Positions 6,381 to 12,522 of a DNA stretch of 13,937 nt are shown piece after piece. The position numbers were made by a program, and so were the translations under genes. Source of the stretch: WHTX01 sp038255145 (GTDB lineage: Bacteria; Actinomycetota; Acidimicrobiia; Acidimicrobiales; CAIXPF01). Location of the stretch: NCBI GenBank assembly GCA_038255145.1, contig JBBSLP010000098.1, positions 1 through 13,937 on the forward strand, in the 5' to 3' direction. Each line of letters begins with the position of its first letter. Within the stretch, counting starts at the first letter, position 1. Under the pieces are notes generated by a model. It was not told the origin of the DNA. It did no database searches and saw only the letters and a list, made by a program, of their open reading frames with translations.

Positions 6381-6842
6381 ATGGCCGACACCGATGCCTC
6401 CCCGACCGCCAGCGACGCCCCGACCGAGGTCGACGCCGCCACCGCCGTGCTGCACCAGCTCATGCCCCTGTGCGCCGCCCTGGGCATGCGCGAGGTCTCC
6501 GCCGCTCCCCACCAGGTGGTCCTGGCCCTCGACTTCCGACCCGACCTGTGCACGGTCAACGGCCTGCTCCACGGGGGCACGGTCATGGCCCTGGCCGACG
6601 CCGCCGGTGGCTACTGCGCGTCGCTGAACCTGCCCGAGGGGGCGGTGGGCACCAGCACCATCGAGTCCAAGAGCAACTTCATCGGCGGGGTGCGCCAGGG
6701 CACGCTCACGGCCACCTCCACCCCCCTGCACCGGGGCGGCAGCACCGTGGTCATCGAGACCGAGCTGCGTGACGACGCCGGCAAGCTCGTGGCCAAGACC
6801 ACCCAGACCCAGACCGTGCTCCGCCCCCGTCCGAAGAGCTGA
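6381..6842 (+). CDS. PaaI-type hotdog-fold thioesterase
   Basis: This 153-residue protein has a single hotdog domain. The active-site segment is VNGLLHGGTVMALADAAGGY (59-78), with Asn60, the HGG turn (64-66) and the acidic Asp73 typical of PaaI/YbgC-like thioesterases. STIESKSNFIG (92-102) and the final VAKTTQTQTVL strand follow the family pattern. These enzymes hydrolyse acyl- or aryl-CoA thioesters and act as tetramers in the cytoplasm. The substrate is not evident. In-frame starts also exist at GTG 6321, ATG 6330 and ATG 6345. ATG 6381 is preferred because codons upstream have weaker G/C third positions and a -10-like hexamer ends 6 nt before 6381. Tandem TGACGT repeats upstream suggest specific regulation. 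Confidence 0.87.
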   Translation: MADTDASPTASDAPTEVDAATAVLHQLMPLCAALGMREVSAAPHQVVLALDFRPDLCTVNGLLHGGTVMALADAAGGYCASLNLPEGAVGTSTIESKSNFIGGVRQGTLTATSTPLHRGGSTVVIETELRDDAGKLVAKTTQTQTVLRPRPKS

Positions 6843-6922
6843 CCGACGCGCCCTGGGGGGCCGCGGCGGCCGGTGGGCTGGAGGCCGGCCAGGTCGGGGG
6901 CATGGAGCGGGGGCGCCGGGGG

Positions 6923-6928
6923 TACGGT
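6923..6928 (+). promoter_or_regulatory. Candidate -10 element (TACGGT) for the PRC-barrel operon
   Basis: GTACGGT at 6922-6928 is the third occurrence of the TACGGT hexamer ahead of a gene in this window. It is followed 12 bp later by an AGGGAG ribosome binding site (6941-6946) and the small membrane protein gene. Confidence 0.45.
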
Positions 6929-6951
6929 CGTCACCGACGCAGGGAGTGACG

Positions 6952-7080
6952 TTGAGCGCAGTGTGGTGGATCGTCCTGGTGCTGGCCGTGTTGGTGTTGC
7001 TGGCTGCCGTCGTCGTCGCGCTACGGCGGCGGCGGCGCTCGGGTGGCGTGGTCGCCGTGCCCCCCTCGGGCCGACGGTGA
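6952..7080 (+). CDS. Small single-pass membrane protein, first gene of PRC-barrel set
   Basis: This 42-residue protein consists of one hydrophobic helix (about residues 4-27, WWIVLVLAVLVLLAAVVVAL) followed at once by five arginines and a short Gly/Pro tail. Under the positive-inside rule this predicts an N-out, C-in single-pass membrane protein. I do not recognise a named family. The TTG start at 6952 is chosen because AGGGAG (6941-6946) stands 5 nt upstream. A GTG at 6946 is an alternative but overlaps that site. The stop overlaps the next start (GTGA, 7077-7080), so it is translationally coupled to the PRC-barrel protein. It may anchor or accompany those proteins at the membrane (inference). 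Confidence 0.65.
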   Translation: MSAVWWIVLVLAVLVLLAAVVVALRRRRRSGGVVAVPPSGRR

Positions 7081-7637
7081 GCGTCCTCGTCCGAGGTTCC
7101 GAACTGGTCGGACTGCCCGTGGTCGACCTGGCCGGCGATGACCTGGCCGAGGTCCGTGACGTCCTCTTCGACCCCGGTGCCGGGCTCGTGCTGGGCTTCA
7201 CGCTCAACAAGCGGGGCTTCCTGTCCGGTCGCCTCAAACAGGTCCTGGCCCGTGAGGCCGTCCTCGCCGTGGGCCCCGCCGCCATCATGGTGGCCGACCC
7301 TGCCGCCCTCGACCACGAGCTCGCTCCCAGCGGCAGCGGCGGTGACGTGCTCGGCGATCGGGTCCTGACCGATGCCGGCGTGGACATCGGGACCGTCACC
7401 GACGTCGTGGTCGACACCGCCGACGGGCGGGTCGTGGGCTACGAGATCGCCCCCGTGGGTGAGAGCACGGGACGCAAGGGCCGGCGCTCGTACATCCCCC
7501 TGCCCGACGCCGGCACGGCCTCGGGCGAGACCCTGATCGTGCCCGCAGCGGCCGTCGACTACATCTCGGCCGACCTGGCCGGCTTCGGTGAGGCCGTCGA
7601 CCGCTTCCGAGACCTGCTGCGAGGGGATGGGACATGA
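7077..7637 (+). CDS. PRC-barrel domain protein (two repeats)
   Basis: This 186-residue protein carries two PRC-barrel-like units. The first is at about 4-75 (LVRGSELVGLPVVDLAGDD, then VLFDPGAGLVLGFTL). The second is at about 89-165 (GDRVLTDAGVDIGTVTDVVV, then GRVVGYEIAPV, ending IVPAAAVDYI). PRC barrels are small beta domains found in RimM and in photosynthetic reaction-centre H subunits. Stand-alone proteins of this kind in actinobacteria are poorly understood and are thought to mediate protein-protein or RNA contacts. No catalytic residues are visible. It starts at a GTG overlapping the upstream stop and ends with an ATGA overlap into the next gene, so the three genes form one coupled unit. 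Confidence 0.8.
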   Translation: MSVLVRGSELVGLPVVDLAGDDLAEVRDVLFDPGAGLVLGFTLNKRGFLSGRLKQVLAREAVLAVGPAAIMVADPAALDHELAPSGSGGDVLGDRVLTDAGVDIGTVTDVVVDTADGRVVGYEIAPVGESTGRKGRRSYIPLPDAGTASGETLIVPAAAVDYISADLAGFGEAVDRFRDLLRGDGT

Positions 7638-8080
7638 GGCTGGCCGACATCCACAAGCACCCCGTCGTCGACCTGTCGAGCGCCACCACGGTGACCCATC
7701 TGGCCGACGTGGCCATCGACGCCACCACCCGCCAGGTGCTGGGCTTCACCCTGCGCAAGGCCGTCGACGGCCATGACTGGCTGGCCTGGGCCGACGTCCA
7801 CGCCCTGGGGACCGACGCCGCCACCGTCAGCGACAGCCAGGCCTTCACCGCCATGCCCGACGGTGCCCTCCTGCTCAAGGGCAGCGGGGCCCTGGGCCGG
7901 CGGGTGCTGTCGGCCGAAGGCGTCGACGTGGGCAACCTGGCCGACGTCGATGTCGAGCCGGAGACGGGCGCGGTGATCACCCTGGTGCTGGCCGACGGCA
8001 CGACCGTGCCCGCCGAGGACCTGTTGGGCGTGGGCAGCTACGCCACCGTCATCCGCACCCCCGTGGTCCCTCCGGCCTGA
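7634..8080 (+). CDS. PRC-barrel domain protein (second copy)
   Basis: This 148-residue protein is related in layout to the preceding one. One PRC-like unit is at about 3-60 (LADIHKHPVVDLSS, then VAIDATTRQVLGFTLRK). A second is at about 85-140 (GSGALGRRVLSAEGVDVGNL, then ADVDVEPETGAVITLVLADG). It lacks a signal peptide or membrane segment. The ATG overlaps the upstream TGA (ATGA, 7634-7637), implying matched expression with its neighbour and perhaps a hetero-oligomer (inference). Gene duplication followed by divergence is likely. Function is not assignable from sequence. Confidence 0.8.
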   Translation: MRLADIHKHPVVDLSSATTVTHLADVAIDATTRQVLGFTLRKAVDGHDWLAWADVHALGTDAATVSDSQAFTAMPDGALLLKGSGALGRRVLSAEGVDVGNLADVDVEPETGAVITLVLADGTTVPAEDLLGVGSYATVIRTPVVPPA

Positions 8081-8105
8081 GCGCCGGTCAGAGGAGACGT
8101 GCGGG

Positions 8106-8261
8106 TCAGAGGAAGAGGAAGGCCAGTGGGGCCAGCACCAGGGCCACGAGGATGAGGCCGGCCACGATGCGCACCAGTGGTGAGCGGGGCCGGACCCGCT
8201 CGACGTCGGAGGTGCCTGGCGGGGTGTAGCGCGCGCCGCTGGGGTTCCGGTCTGACGTCAC
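8106..8261 (-). CDS. 51-residue single-pass membrane protein
   Basis: A short minus-strand reading frame starts at GTG (8259-8261) and encodes a Pro/Arg-rich N-terminal half (TSDRNPSGARYTPPGTSDVE and so on to RPRSP). A clean C-terminal hydrophobic helix follows (residues about 30-51, VRIVAGLILVALVLAPLAFL then FL). Codon third positions are almost all G/C, as in neighbouring genes. The minus-strand hexamer TAGCCT (8268-8273) ends exactly 6 nt before the GTG, which supports a leaderless transcript and this start. No named family is recognised. The layout (soluble N terminus, tail helix at the very end) resembles a tail-anchored protein. It lies downstream of the LapA-domain gene on the same strand, 48 bp away, with its own promoter. 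Confidence 0.6.
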   Translation of the reverse strand: MTSDRNPSGARYTPPGTSDVERVRPRSPLVRIVAGLILVALVLAPLAFLFL

Positions 8262-8267
8262 GGGCCG

Positions 8268-8273
8268 AGGCTA
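8268..8273 (-). promoter_or_regulatory. Candidate -10 element (TAGCCT) for the 51-residue protein
   Basis: Minus-strand TAGCCT fits TANNNT and ends 6 nt before the GTG start. That spacing places the expected transcription start at the start codon itself. Confidence 0.5.
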
Positions 8274-8309
8274 GACCGGCGGCAGGCCCGGGGGCCGGTA
8301 GACCGAGCC

Positions 8310-8549
8310 TCAGCGGCGGCGTCGGTAGCCGACGATGCCGCCGATGAGCACGCCGACCACGGCGAAGATCACCAGCACCAGCCACAGCGGCGCGTCGAAG
8401 GACAACCACAGGAACCGGGCCGACACCGTGCGGGTGTTCTGGGCCACGAACACGGCCAGGGCGGCCACGAGCACGACGGCGGGGCCGAAGCGACGCACCT
8501 GGGCGGCTCGGCTGGGGGACTTGGCATCTGCGGCGGTCACCACGTTCAC
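8310..8549 (-). CDS. LapA-domain (DUF1049) small membrane protein
   Basis: This 79-residue protein has two predicted membrane helices (about 22-38 and 54-74). VAQNTRTVSARFLWLSFDAP stands between them and GYRRRR is at the end. This is the pattern of the lipopolysaccharide-assembly-protein-A domain family: the first helix followed by a QN...V.F/L segment, then a second helix with a basic tail. In Gram-negatives LapA acts in LPS assembly. In a Gram-positive-type actinobacterium that role cannot apply, so only the domain name is given. The GTG start has GGAGG (plus-strand 8555-8559) 5 nt upstream. A TAACGT -10-like hexamer lies at 8601-8606 on the minus strand. It is divergent from the PilZ gene. 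Confidence 0.8.
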   Translation of the reverse strand: MNVVTAADAKSPSRAAQVRRFGPAVVLVAALAVFVAQNTRTVSARFLWLSFDAPLWLVLVIFAVVGVLIGGIVGYRRRR

Positions 8550-8600
8550 AGGCCCCTCCCGGTGGCTCCGCCGTCGACCCGCAGGTCGTCGGCGTGTCGG

Positions 8601-8606
8601 ACGTTA
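8601..8606 (-). promoter_or_regulatory. Candidate -10 element (TAACGT) for the LapA-domain gene
   Basis: Minus-strand TAACGT fits TANNNT and would give a leader of about 45 nt that contains the GGAGG ribosome binding site. The hexamer also occurs before the MFS gene at 10841-10846. Confidence 0.35.
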
Positions 8607-8615
8607 TCGCCCGAT

Positions 8616-8640
8616 CACCGGTCACTTGGTGACCCCGGTG
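8616..8640. promoter_or_regulatory. Dyad-symmetric site in the LapA-PilZ divergent region
   Basis: GGTCAC (8620-8625), spacer TTG, GTGACC (8629-8634), with CACCG/CGGTG flanks extending the symmetry (8616-8620 and 8636-8640, offset by two extra bases on the right). It is a plausible operator for a dimeric regulator controlling one or both divergent genes. No regulator gene lies next to it. Confidence 0.35.
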
Positions 8641-8662
8641 GTCATATCACGCCGTGTGTCGT

Positions 8663-8668
8663 TAATGT
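8663..8668 (+). promoter_or_regulatory. Candidate -10 element (TAATGT) for pilZ-oxidoreductase
   Basis: TAATGT fits TANNNT and lies in the most AT-rich stretch of the window (8641-8690), about 83 bp upstream of the PilZ start. No clear -35 is visible. Confidence 0.3.
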
Positions 8669-8750
8669 CACTCAAAGAGACACTCGATGCGGTCTCAGCC
8701 GGCACCGGAGTGTGGTCCCCAAGCCGAGCGCCACCACCAGGAGAGCCCCG

Positions 8751-9128
8751 ATGACCGTGGACCAACACCAGGACCGTCGAGCCCATCCCCGTGTCACCGC
8801 CTCGTTCTCGGTCCGCGTCCGCCGGCTGGGCACCGGCCGGCGCACCGATCCCTCCGACGTCGTCCAGGTGGTGGACCTGTCCCTGGGGGGCATGCGGGTC
8901 AAGGCACCCCGCTGGGTGGGCGTGGGCGATGTCGTGCAGATCGAGGTCGACGACCTCGGCGTGCGGGGCCTGGTCGTCAACGTCAGCCCCCGGCAAGGTC
9001 CCGCCCTGCACGCCCACATCGCCTTCACCAACATCTCGGGCCCCACCCTGGCCGCCATCTGTGAGATCGTCGACCTGCACACCCTGCCCCGCATCGGCCA
9101 AGCCGAGGTGACCACCGGAGACACATGA
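8751..9128 (+). CDS. PilZ-domain c-di-GMP-binding protein
   Basis: This 125-residue single-domain PilZ protein has both ligand-binding motifs intact. RRAHPR at residues 9-14 matches RRxxxR, and DLSLGG at 42-47 matches DxSxxG. Proteins with both motifs bind cyclic-di-GMP and relay the signal to partner proteins. The lack of any other domain means it acts as an adaptor. The ATG start has AGGAG (8739-8743) 7 nt upstream. The reading frame is open upstream, but no start there has comparable support. The stop overlaps the oxidoreductase start (ATGA, 9125-9128), so the two are translationally coupled. A broken EAL gene 3.4 kb upstream is the only other cyclic-di-GMP gene in view. Confidence 0.9.
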   Translation: MTVDQHQDRRAHPRVTASFSVRVRRLGTGRRTDPSDVVQVVDLSLGGMRVKAPRWVGVGDVVQIEVDDLGVRGLVVNVSPRQGPALHAHIAFTNISGPTLAAICEIVDLHTLPRIGQAEVTTGDT

Positions 9129-10222
9129 CCGCAGCCCACGGCCCCCTGGACAGCACTCCGGCCGGGGCTCCCGACGAGACCCCGCCGGGCTCGCCCGACG
9201 AGCCGCTGCGCCTGGGGGTGCTGGGCTGTGCCCGCATCAACAAGCGGGCCGTCATCGATGCCAACCGCCACGTCCCCGGCCTGGTCCTGCACGGTGTGGC
9301 CGCCCGGGACCCCCGGCGGGCCGCCAGCTACGCGGCCGAGCACGGCTTCGACCGCGCTTACGCCAGCTACGACGACCTGCTGGCCGACCCCGACATCGAG
9401 GTCGTCTACAACCCCCTGCCCAACGGCCTGCACGCGGCGTGGTCCATCGCCGCCCTCGAGGCGGGCAAGGCCGTGCTGTGCGAGAAGCCCCTGGCCAACA
9501 ACGCCGAAGAGGCCCAGGTCATGGTGGACGCCGCTGACCGCACCGGCCAACTGTTGATCGAGGCCTTCCACTACCGCTGCCACCCCGTCGCCCGCCACAT
9601 CGTCGACGTCGTCGCCTCGGGGGTGCTGGGCCCCCTGCGCACCGTCGACGCCAGCTTCCTGCTGCCCGACGGCGCGCTGAACGCCGACGACATCCGCTTC
9701 GACCTGGCCCTGGGGGGCGGGGTGATGATGGACCTGGGCTGCTACTGCACCAACCTGGCCCGCCTGGTCACCGGCACCGAGCCCACGGTGCTCGGGGCCA
9801 CCGCCACCCTGGTGCGACCCGGTGTCGACATCACCATGGACGCCAGGCTGGCCTTCCCCGGCAGCGACGGCGACGGTGACGACATCGAGGGTCACGTGCA
9901 CGCCTCCTACGCCCACACCGGCATGCACACCCAGCTGGTGGTGACGGGAGACGACGGCGAGCTCGAGGTGACCAACCCCTTCACCCCCTACATGGGCAGC
10001 ACGTCGCGGCTGCGGACCGGACACGGGCTGGCGGCGGAGACCAGGGAGGAGACCTTCGAGCGCACCTCCAGCTTCGTGTTCCAGGCCCGCGAGCTCATCG
10101 CCGCCGTGCGCCACGGCGGGCCCGTGCGCACCACGGCCGCCGACGGCGTGGCCAACATGGCCGTGATCGACGCCGTCTACCGCCACGCCGGCCTCGAGCC
10201 CCGGCCCGGTGGCGGGGTCTAG
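9125..10222 (+). CDS. Gfo/Idh/MocA-family oxidoreductase
   Basis: This 365-residue protein has the family's N-terminal Rossmann domain. It contains LRLGVLGCARI (28-38), YNPLPNGLHA (95-104) and the signature CEKPLANNAEEA with Glu120-Lys121-Pro122, where the lysine is the usual catalytic residue. The C-terminal alpha/beta domain contains GGGVMMDLGCYCTN (197-210), the typical GGG...D.G.Y substrate and oligomer segment. Such enzymes oxidise or reduce sugar or inositol hydroxyls with NAD(P). The substrate is not evident. The first ~26 residues are Pro/Asp-rich and probably disordered. The ATG overlaps the PilZ stop and has GGAG 4 nt upstream. At the other end its TAG stop is shared, through the palindrome CTAG, with the stop of the convergent TetR gene. 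Confidence 0.9.
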   Translation: MTAAHGPLDSTPAGAPDETPPGSPDEPLRLGVLGCARINKRAVIDANRHVPGLVLHGVAARDPRRAASYAAEHGFDRAYASYDDLLADPDIEVVYNPLPNGLHAAWSIAALEAGKAVLCEKPLANNAEEAQVMVDAADRTGQLLIEAFHYRCHPVARHIVDVVASGVLGPLRTVDASFLLPDGALNADDIRFDLALGGGVMMDLGCYCTNLARLVTGTEPTVLGATATLVRPGVDITMDARLAFPGSDGDGDDIEGHVHASYAHTGMHTQLVVTGDDGELEVTNPFTPYMGSTSRLRTGHGLAAETREETFERTSSFVFQARELIAAVRHGGPVRTTAADGVANMAVIDAVYRHAGLEPRPGGGV

Positions 10223-10830
10223 TGCGGGAGAGGGACGAGCACGCTGGGCAGCACGGCGTCGACGAGGGCGTCGAGGTAGTCGTCGGTCACGGGCTGACCG
10301 CTGACCAGCAGCCGGTAGTACACGGGGGCCAGCAGCAGGTCGAGGACGAGGTCCACGTCGAGGTCGGGCCGGGTGTCGCCCCGGGCCGCGGCCCGCTCCA
10401 GGATCTGCGCGGCGGCGGCCCGGCGCACGGTGACGAAGCCGTCGCGCAGCAGCTGGGCCAGCTCGGGCTCGCGCCCGGCCACGCCCAACAGCCCGAGCAC
10501 GGCCCTCCCCCCCGGGGTGCCCACCAGCCGGTGGCGCACCTCGTGCAGGTGGGTGACCAGGTCCTGGCGCAGCTCGCCGCTGTCGGGCACGGCCGCCGCG
10601 GCCCGGGCCCGGGCCTCGAAGGCGTCGGCCACCAGGCGGTTCTTGGACGACCAGCGCCGGTACAGCGTGGTCTTGGCCACCCCGGCCCGGGCCGCCACCG
10701 CCTCCATGGTCAGCCCGTCGTAGCCCACCTCGGCCAACAGCTCGGCGGTGGCGTCGATGAGGGCGGCGTCGCAGCGGGCATCCCGTGGCCGACCCCGGCT
10801 GCCCGACGGCGGGGGATTTTCGCTACGCAT
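10219..10830 (-). CDS. TetR/AcrR-family transcriptional regulator
   Basis: This 203-residue protein has an N-terminal TetR-type DNA-binding domain (about 18-66). The helix-turn-helix contains TMEAVAARAGVAKTTLYRRW, followed by SSKNRLVADAF. The C-terminal ligand/dimer domain (about 80-200) ends in LLLAPVYYRLLVSGQPVTDD, as in many actinobacterial members. The frame is open upstream, but ATG 10830 is chosen because the minus-strand -10-like TATCGT ends 6 nt before it and the helix-turn-helix spacing is normal. It is divergent from an MFS drug exporter with a 53-bp gap that holds a palindrome over both -10 elements. It is therefore probably the ligand-responsive repressor of that pump and of itself (inference). 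Confidence 0.9.
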   Translation of the reverse strand: MRSENPPPSGSRGRPRDARCDAALIDATAELLAEVGYDGLTMEAVAARAGVAKTTLYRRWSSKNRLVADAFEARARAAAAVPDSGELRQDLVTHLHEVRHRLVGTPGGRAVLGLLGVAGREPELAQLLRDGFVTVRRAAAAQILERAAARGDTRPDLDVDLVLDLLLAPVYYRLLVSGQPVTDDYLDALVDAVLPSVLVPLPH

Positions 10831-10836
10831 GCGTCC

Positions 10837-10857
10837 ACGATAACGTTCGTCGTTCTC
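10837..10857. promoter_or_regulatory. Overlapping divergent promoters and TetR operator candidate
   Basis: ACGATAACGT holds two overlapping -10-like hexamers. TATCGT on the minus strand (10837-10842) serves tetR, and TAACGT on the plus strand (10841-10846) serves the MFS gene. The imperfect palindrome GATAACGTTCGTCGTTCTC (10839-10857) has 7-nt arms with one mismatch around a 5-nt centre and overlaps both. A second symmetry, CGTTCG and CGAACG with a 13-nt gap, spans 10844-10868. Binding of one TetR dimer could block both promoters. Confidence 0.5.
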
Positions 10858-10883
10858 CGAGGCGAACGGCCCGGAGCGCACGA

Positions 10884-12509
10884 GTGGGGGCAGTGGTGGA
10901 CGTAGCCGGGCAAGGACCGTCATCGGACCCGGCCGAGGTGCCGGCCCTCGGCCCCCGCGAGAAGCGACTGATCCTGGGCTCGCTGTGCCTGGCGCTCTTC
11001 ATGGTCATGCTCGACGGCACCGTCGTCAACACCGCCCTGCCCAAGATCCAGGGCGACCTCGGGGCCGGGGTGTCGGGCCTGCAGTGGATCGTGGACGGCT
11101 ACGTGCTGGCCGTGGCCGCCCTCATGCTCACCGGCGGCACCCTGGGTGACCTGTTCGGCCGGCGGCGCCTGCTGCTCAGCGGCATCGTCATCTTCACCGT
11201 GGGCTCGGTGCTGTGCGGGCTGTCGCCCGACACCACCACCCTGATCATGGCCCGGTTCCTCCAGGGCGTGGGGGCCGCCGCCCTCATGCCCGGGACCCTG
11301 TCCATCCTCACCAACGTCTTCTCCGAGCCCTCCGAGCGGGCCCGGGCCATCGGGCTGTGGGCCGGGGTGTCGGGGGTGGCCCTGGCCTCGGGACCGGTCG
11401 TGGGCGGACTGCTGGCCGACACCCTGGGCTGGCAGAGCATCTTCTTCATCAACCTGCCCGTGGGCATCATCGCCTTCATCGTCATCCGCCGGGTGGCCCC
11501 CGAATCCTCGGACCACGGCGGCCGCAAGCTCGATGCCGGCGGCCAGGTCCTCACCGTGCTCACCCTGGCGCCGTTGACCTTCGCCCTCATCCAGGGCAAC
11601 GAGTCGGGGTGGTCCTCCCCCCTCATCGTGGGTGCCTTCGTCGTGGCCGCCCTGTCGGCCGTGGGCCTGGTGGTGTGCGAGAGCCGCACGACCAGCCCCA
11701 TGATCCCCCTCCAGTTCTTCCGCAACCCGACGTTCTCTGCGGCCACGGCGAGTGGGGCCCTGGTGGCCTTCTCGCTCTTCGGCATGAACGTCTACTTCTC
11801 CCTCTACTTCCAGCGGGTCCAGGGCCACACCGCCCTCGGTGCGGGCATGCGCATGCTGACCATCAGCGCGGTCATGGCGGTGATGATGCCCATCGCCGGC
11901 CGGGTGACCTCGACCCTCGGCTCCAAGCCCGTGATGATGACGGGCATGGCCCTGTCGGGCATCGGCATGATCAGCCTGGTCACGGTGTCGCCCACCTCGG
12001 CTTACCTGACCGTCGCTCCCCGCATGCTCTTCGTCGGGGTGGGCATGGCCCTGGCCATGCCCTCGACCACGGCCGCGGTCATGGCCAGCGTGCCCCTGAC
12101 CCGGGCGGGCATGAGCTCGGCCACGCTCAACACCAGCCGCCAGGTGGGCAACGTCATGGGCGTGGCCATCCTCGGCGCCCTGGTCACCGCCAACATCGCC
12201 GCCACCCTGGGCGACCGCCTGGCCAGCCTGGGCCTCGAGCCCCAGGTGCGTGAGGACGTGGCCGATGCCATGGCCCACGGCGGCAGCCACCTGGCCGACA
12301 TCCTGCCCGTGGGCACCGAGGAGGCCGCCGTGCGCCACGCCTACGGGCTGGCCTTCGTGGGCGGCCTGCACAACGCCCTGGCCCTGTCCGGGGTGCTCCT
12401 GCTCATCGCCTGCACCTTCGTGGGCCTCGTCGTCCGGCGTCACGCCGGACTGGCCGCCTCGACCCCCCAAGCGACAGCGGCGGCGGCCGCCGCGGCCGCC
12501 GCGCACTGA
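10884..12509 (+). CDS. DHA2-type MFS drug exporter (14 TM)
   Basis: This 541-residue major facilitator protein of the DHA2 (EmrB/QacA-like) family has the standard motifs. They are LDGTVVNTALP in TM1 (43-53), GTLGDLFGRRR in loop 2-3 (85-95), RFLQGVGAAALMPGTLSIL in TM4 (124-142) and GVSGVALASGPVVGGLL in TM5 (161-177). Length and hydrophobic segments fit 14 helices. It probably exports a toxic small molecule using the proton gradient, and is a target of the divergent TetR protein. GTG 10884 is chosen because GGAG (10873-10876) lies 7 nt upstream. GTG 10893 and 10896 are alternatives. The cytosolic C terminus ends in nine alanines, encoded by a GC-only stretch (12477-12503) that can form a hairpin before the CorA gene 13 bp downstream. 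Confidence 0.9.
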   Translation: MGAVVDVAGQGPSSDPAEVPALGPREKRLILGSLCLALFMVMLDGTVVNTALPKIQGDLGAGVSGLQWIVDGYVLAVAALMLTGGTLGDLFGRRRLLLSGIVIFTVGSVLCGLSPDTTTLIMARFLQGVGAAALMPGTLSILTNVFSEPSERARAIGLWAGVSGVALASGPVVGGLLADTLGWQSIFFINLPVGIIAFIVIRRVAPESSDHGGRKLDAGGQVLTVLTLAPLTFALIQGNESGWSSPLIVGAFVVAALSAVGLVVCESRTTSPMIPLQFFRNPTFSAATASGALVAFSLFGMNVYFSLYFQRVQGHTALGAGMRMLTISAVMAVMMPIAGRVTSTLGSKPVMMTGMALSGIGMISLVTVSPTSAYLTVAPRMLFVGVGMALAMPSTTAAVMASVPLTRAGMSSATLNTSRQVGNVMGVAILGALVTANIAATLGDRLASLGLEPQVREDVADAMAHGGSHLADILPVGTEEAAVRHAYGLAFVGGLHNALALSGVLLLIACTFVGLVVRRHAGLAASTPQATAAAAAAAAAH

Positions 12510-12522
12510 CAGATCGGCCTCC

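Noticed and set aside
6868..6890. GGCCGG/CCGGCC hairpin after the thioesterase as a terminator
   Set aside because: A 6-bp GC stem with an 11-nt loop and no T run is expected by chance in this GC-rich gap.
8099..8155. 18-codon plus-strand frame after a good AGGAG ribosome binding site
   Set aside because: It is antisense to the 51-residue membrane protein gene and its codon use does not match the local bias, so the ribosome-site match is probably chance.
8672..10186. Very long minus-strand open frame opposite the PilZ and oxidoreductase genes
   Set aside because: It spans two real genes and their overlap. The composition (Val/Gly/His/Gln-rich) is that of a complement of biased codons.
12477..12503. 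GC-only stretch as a separate repeat or terminator
   Set aside because: It encodes the poly-alanine tail of the MFS protein. Its self-complementarity follows from GCG/GCC codons, and the next gene begins 13 bp after the stop.
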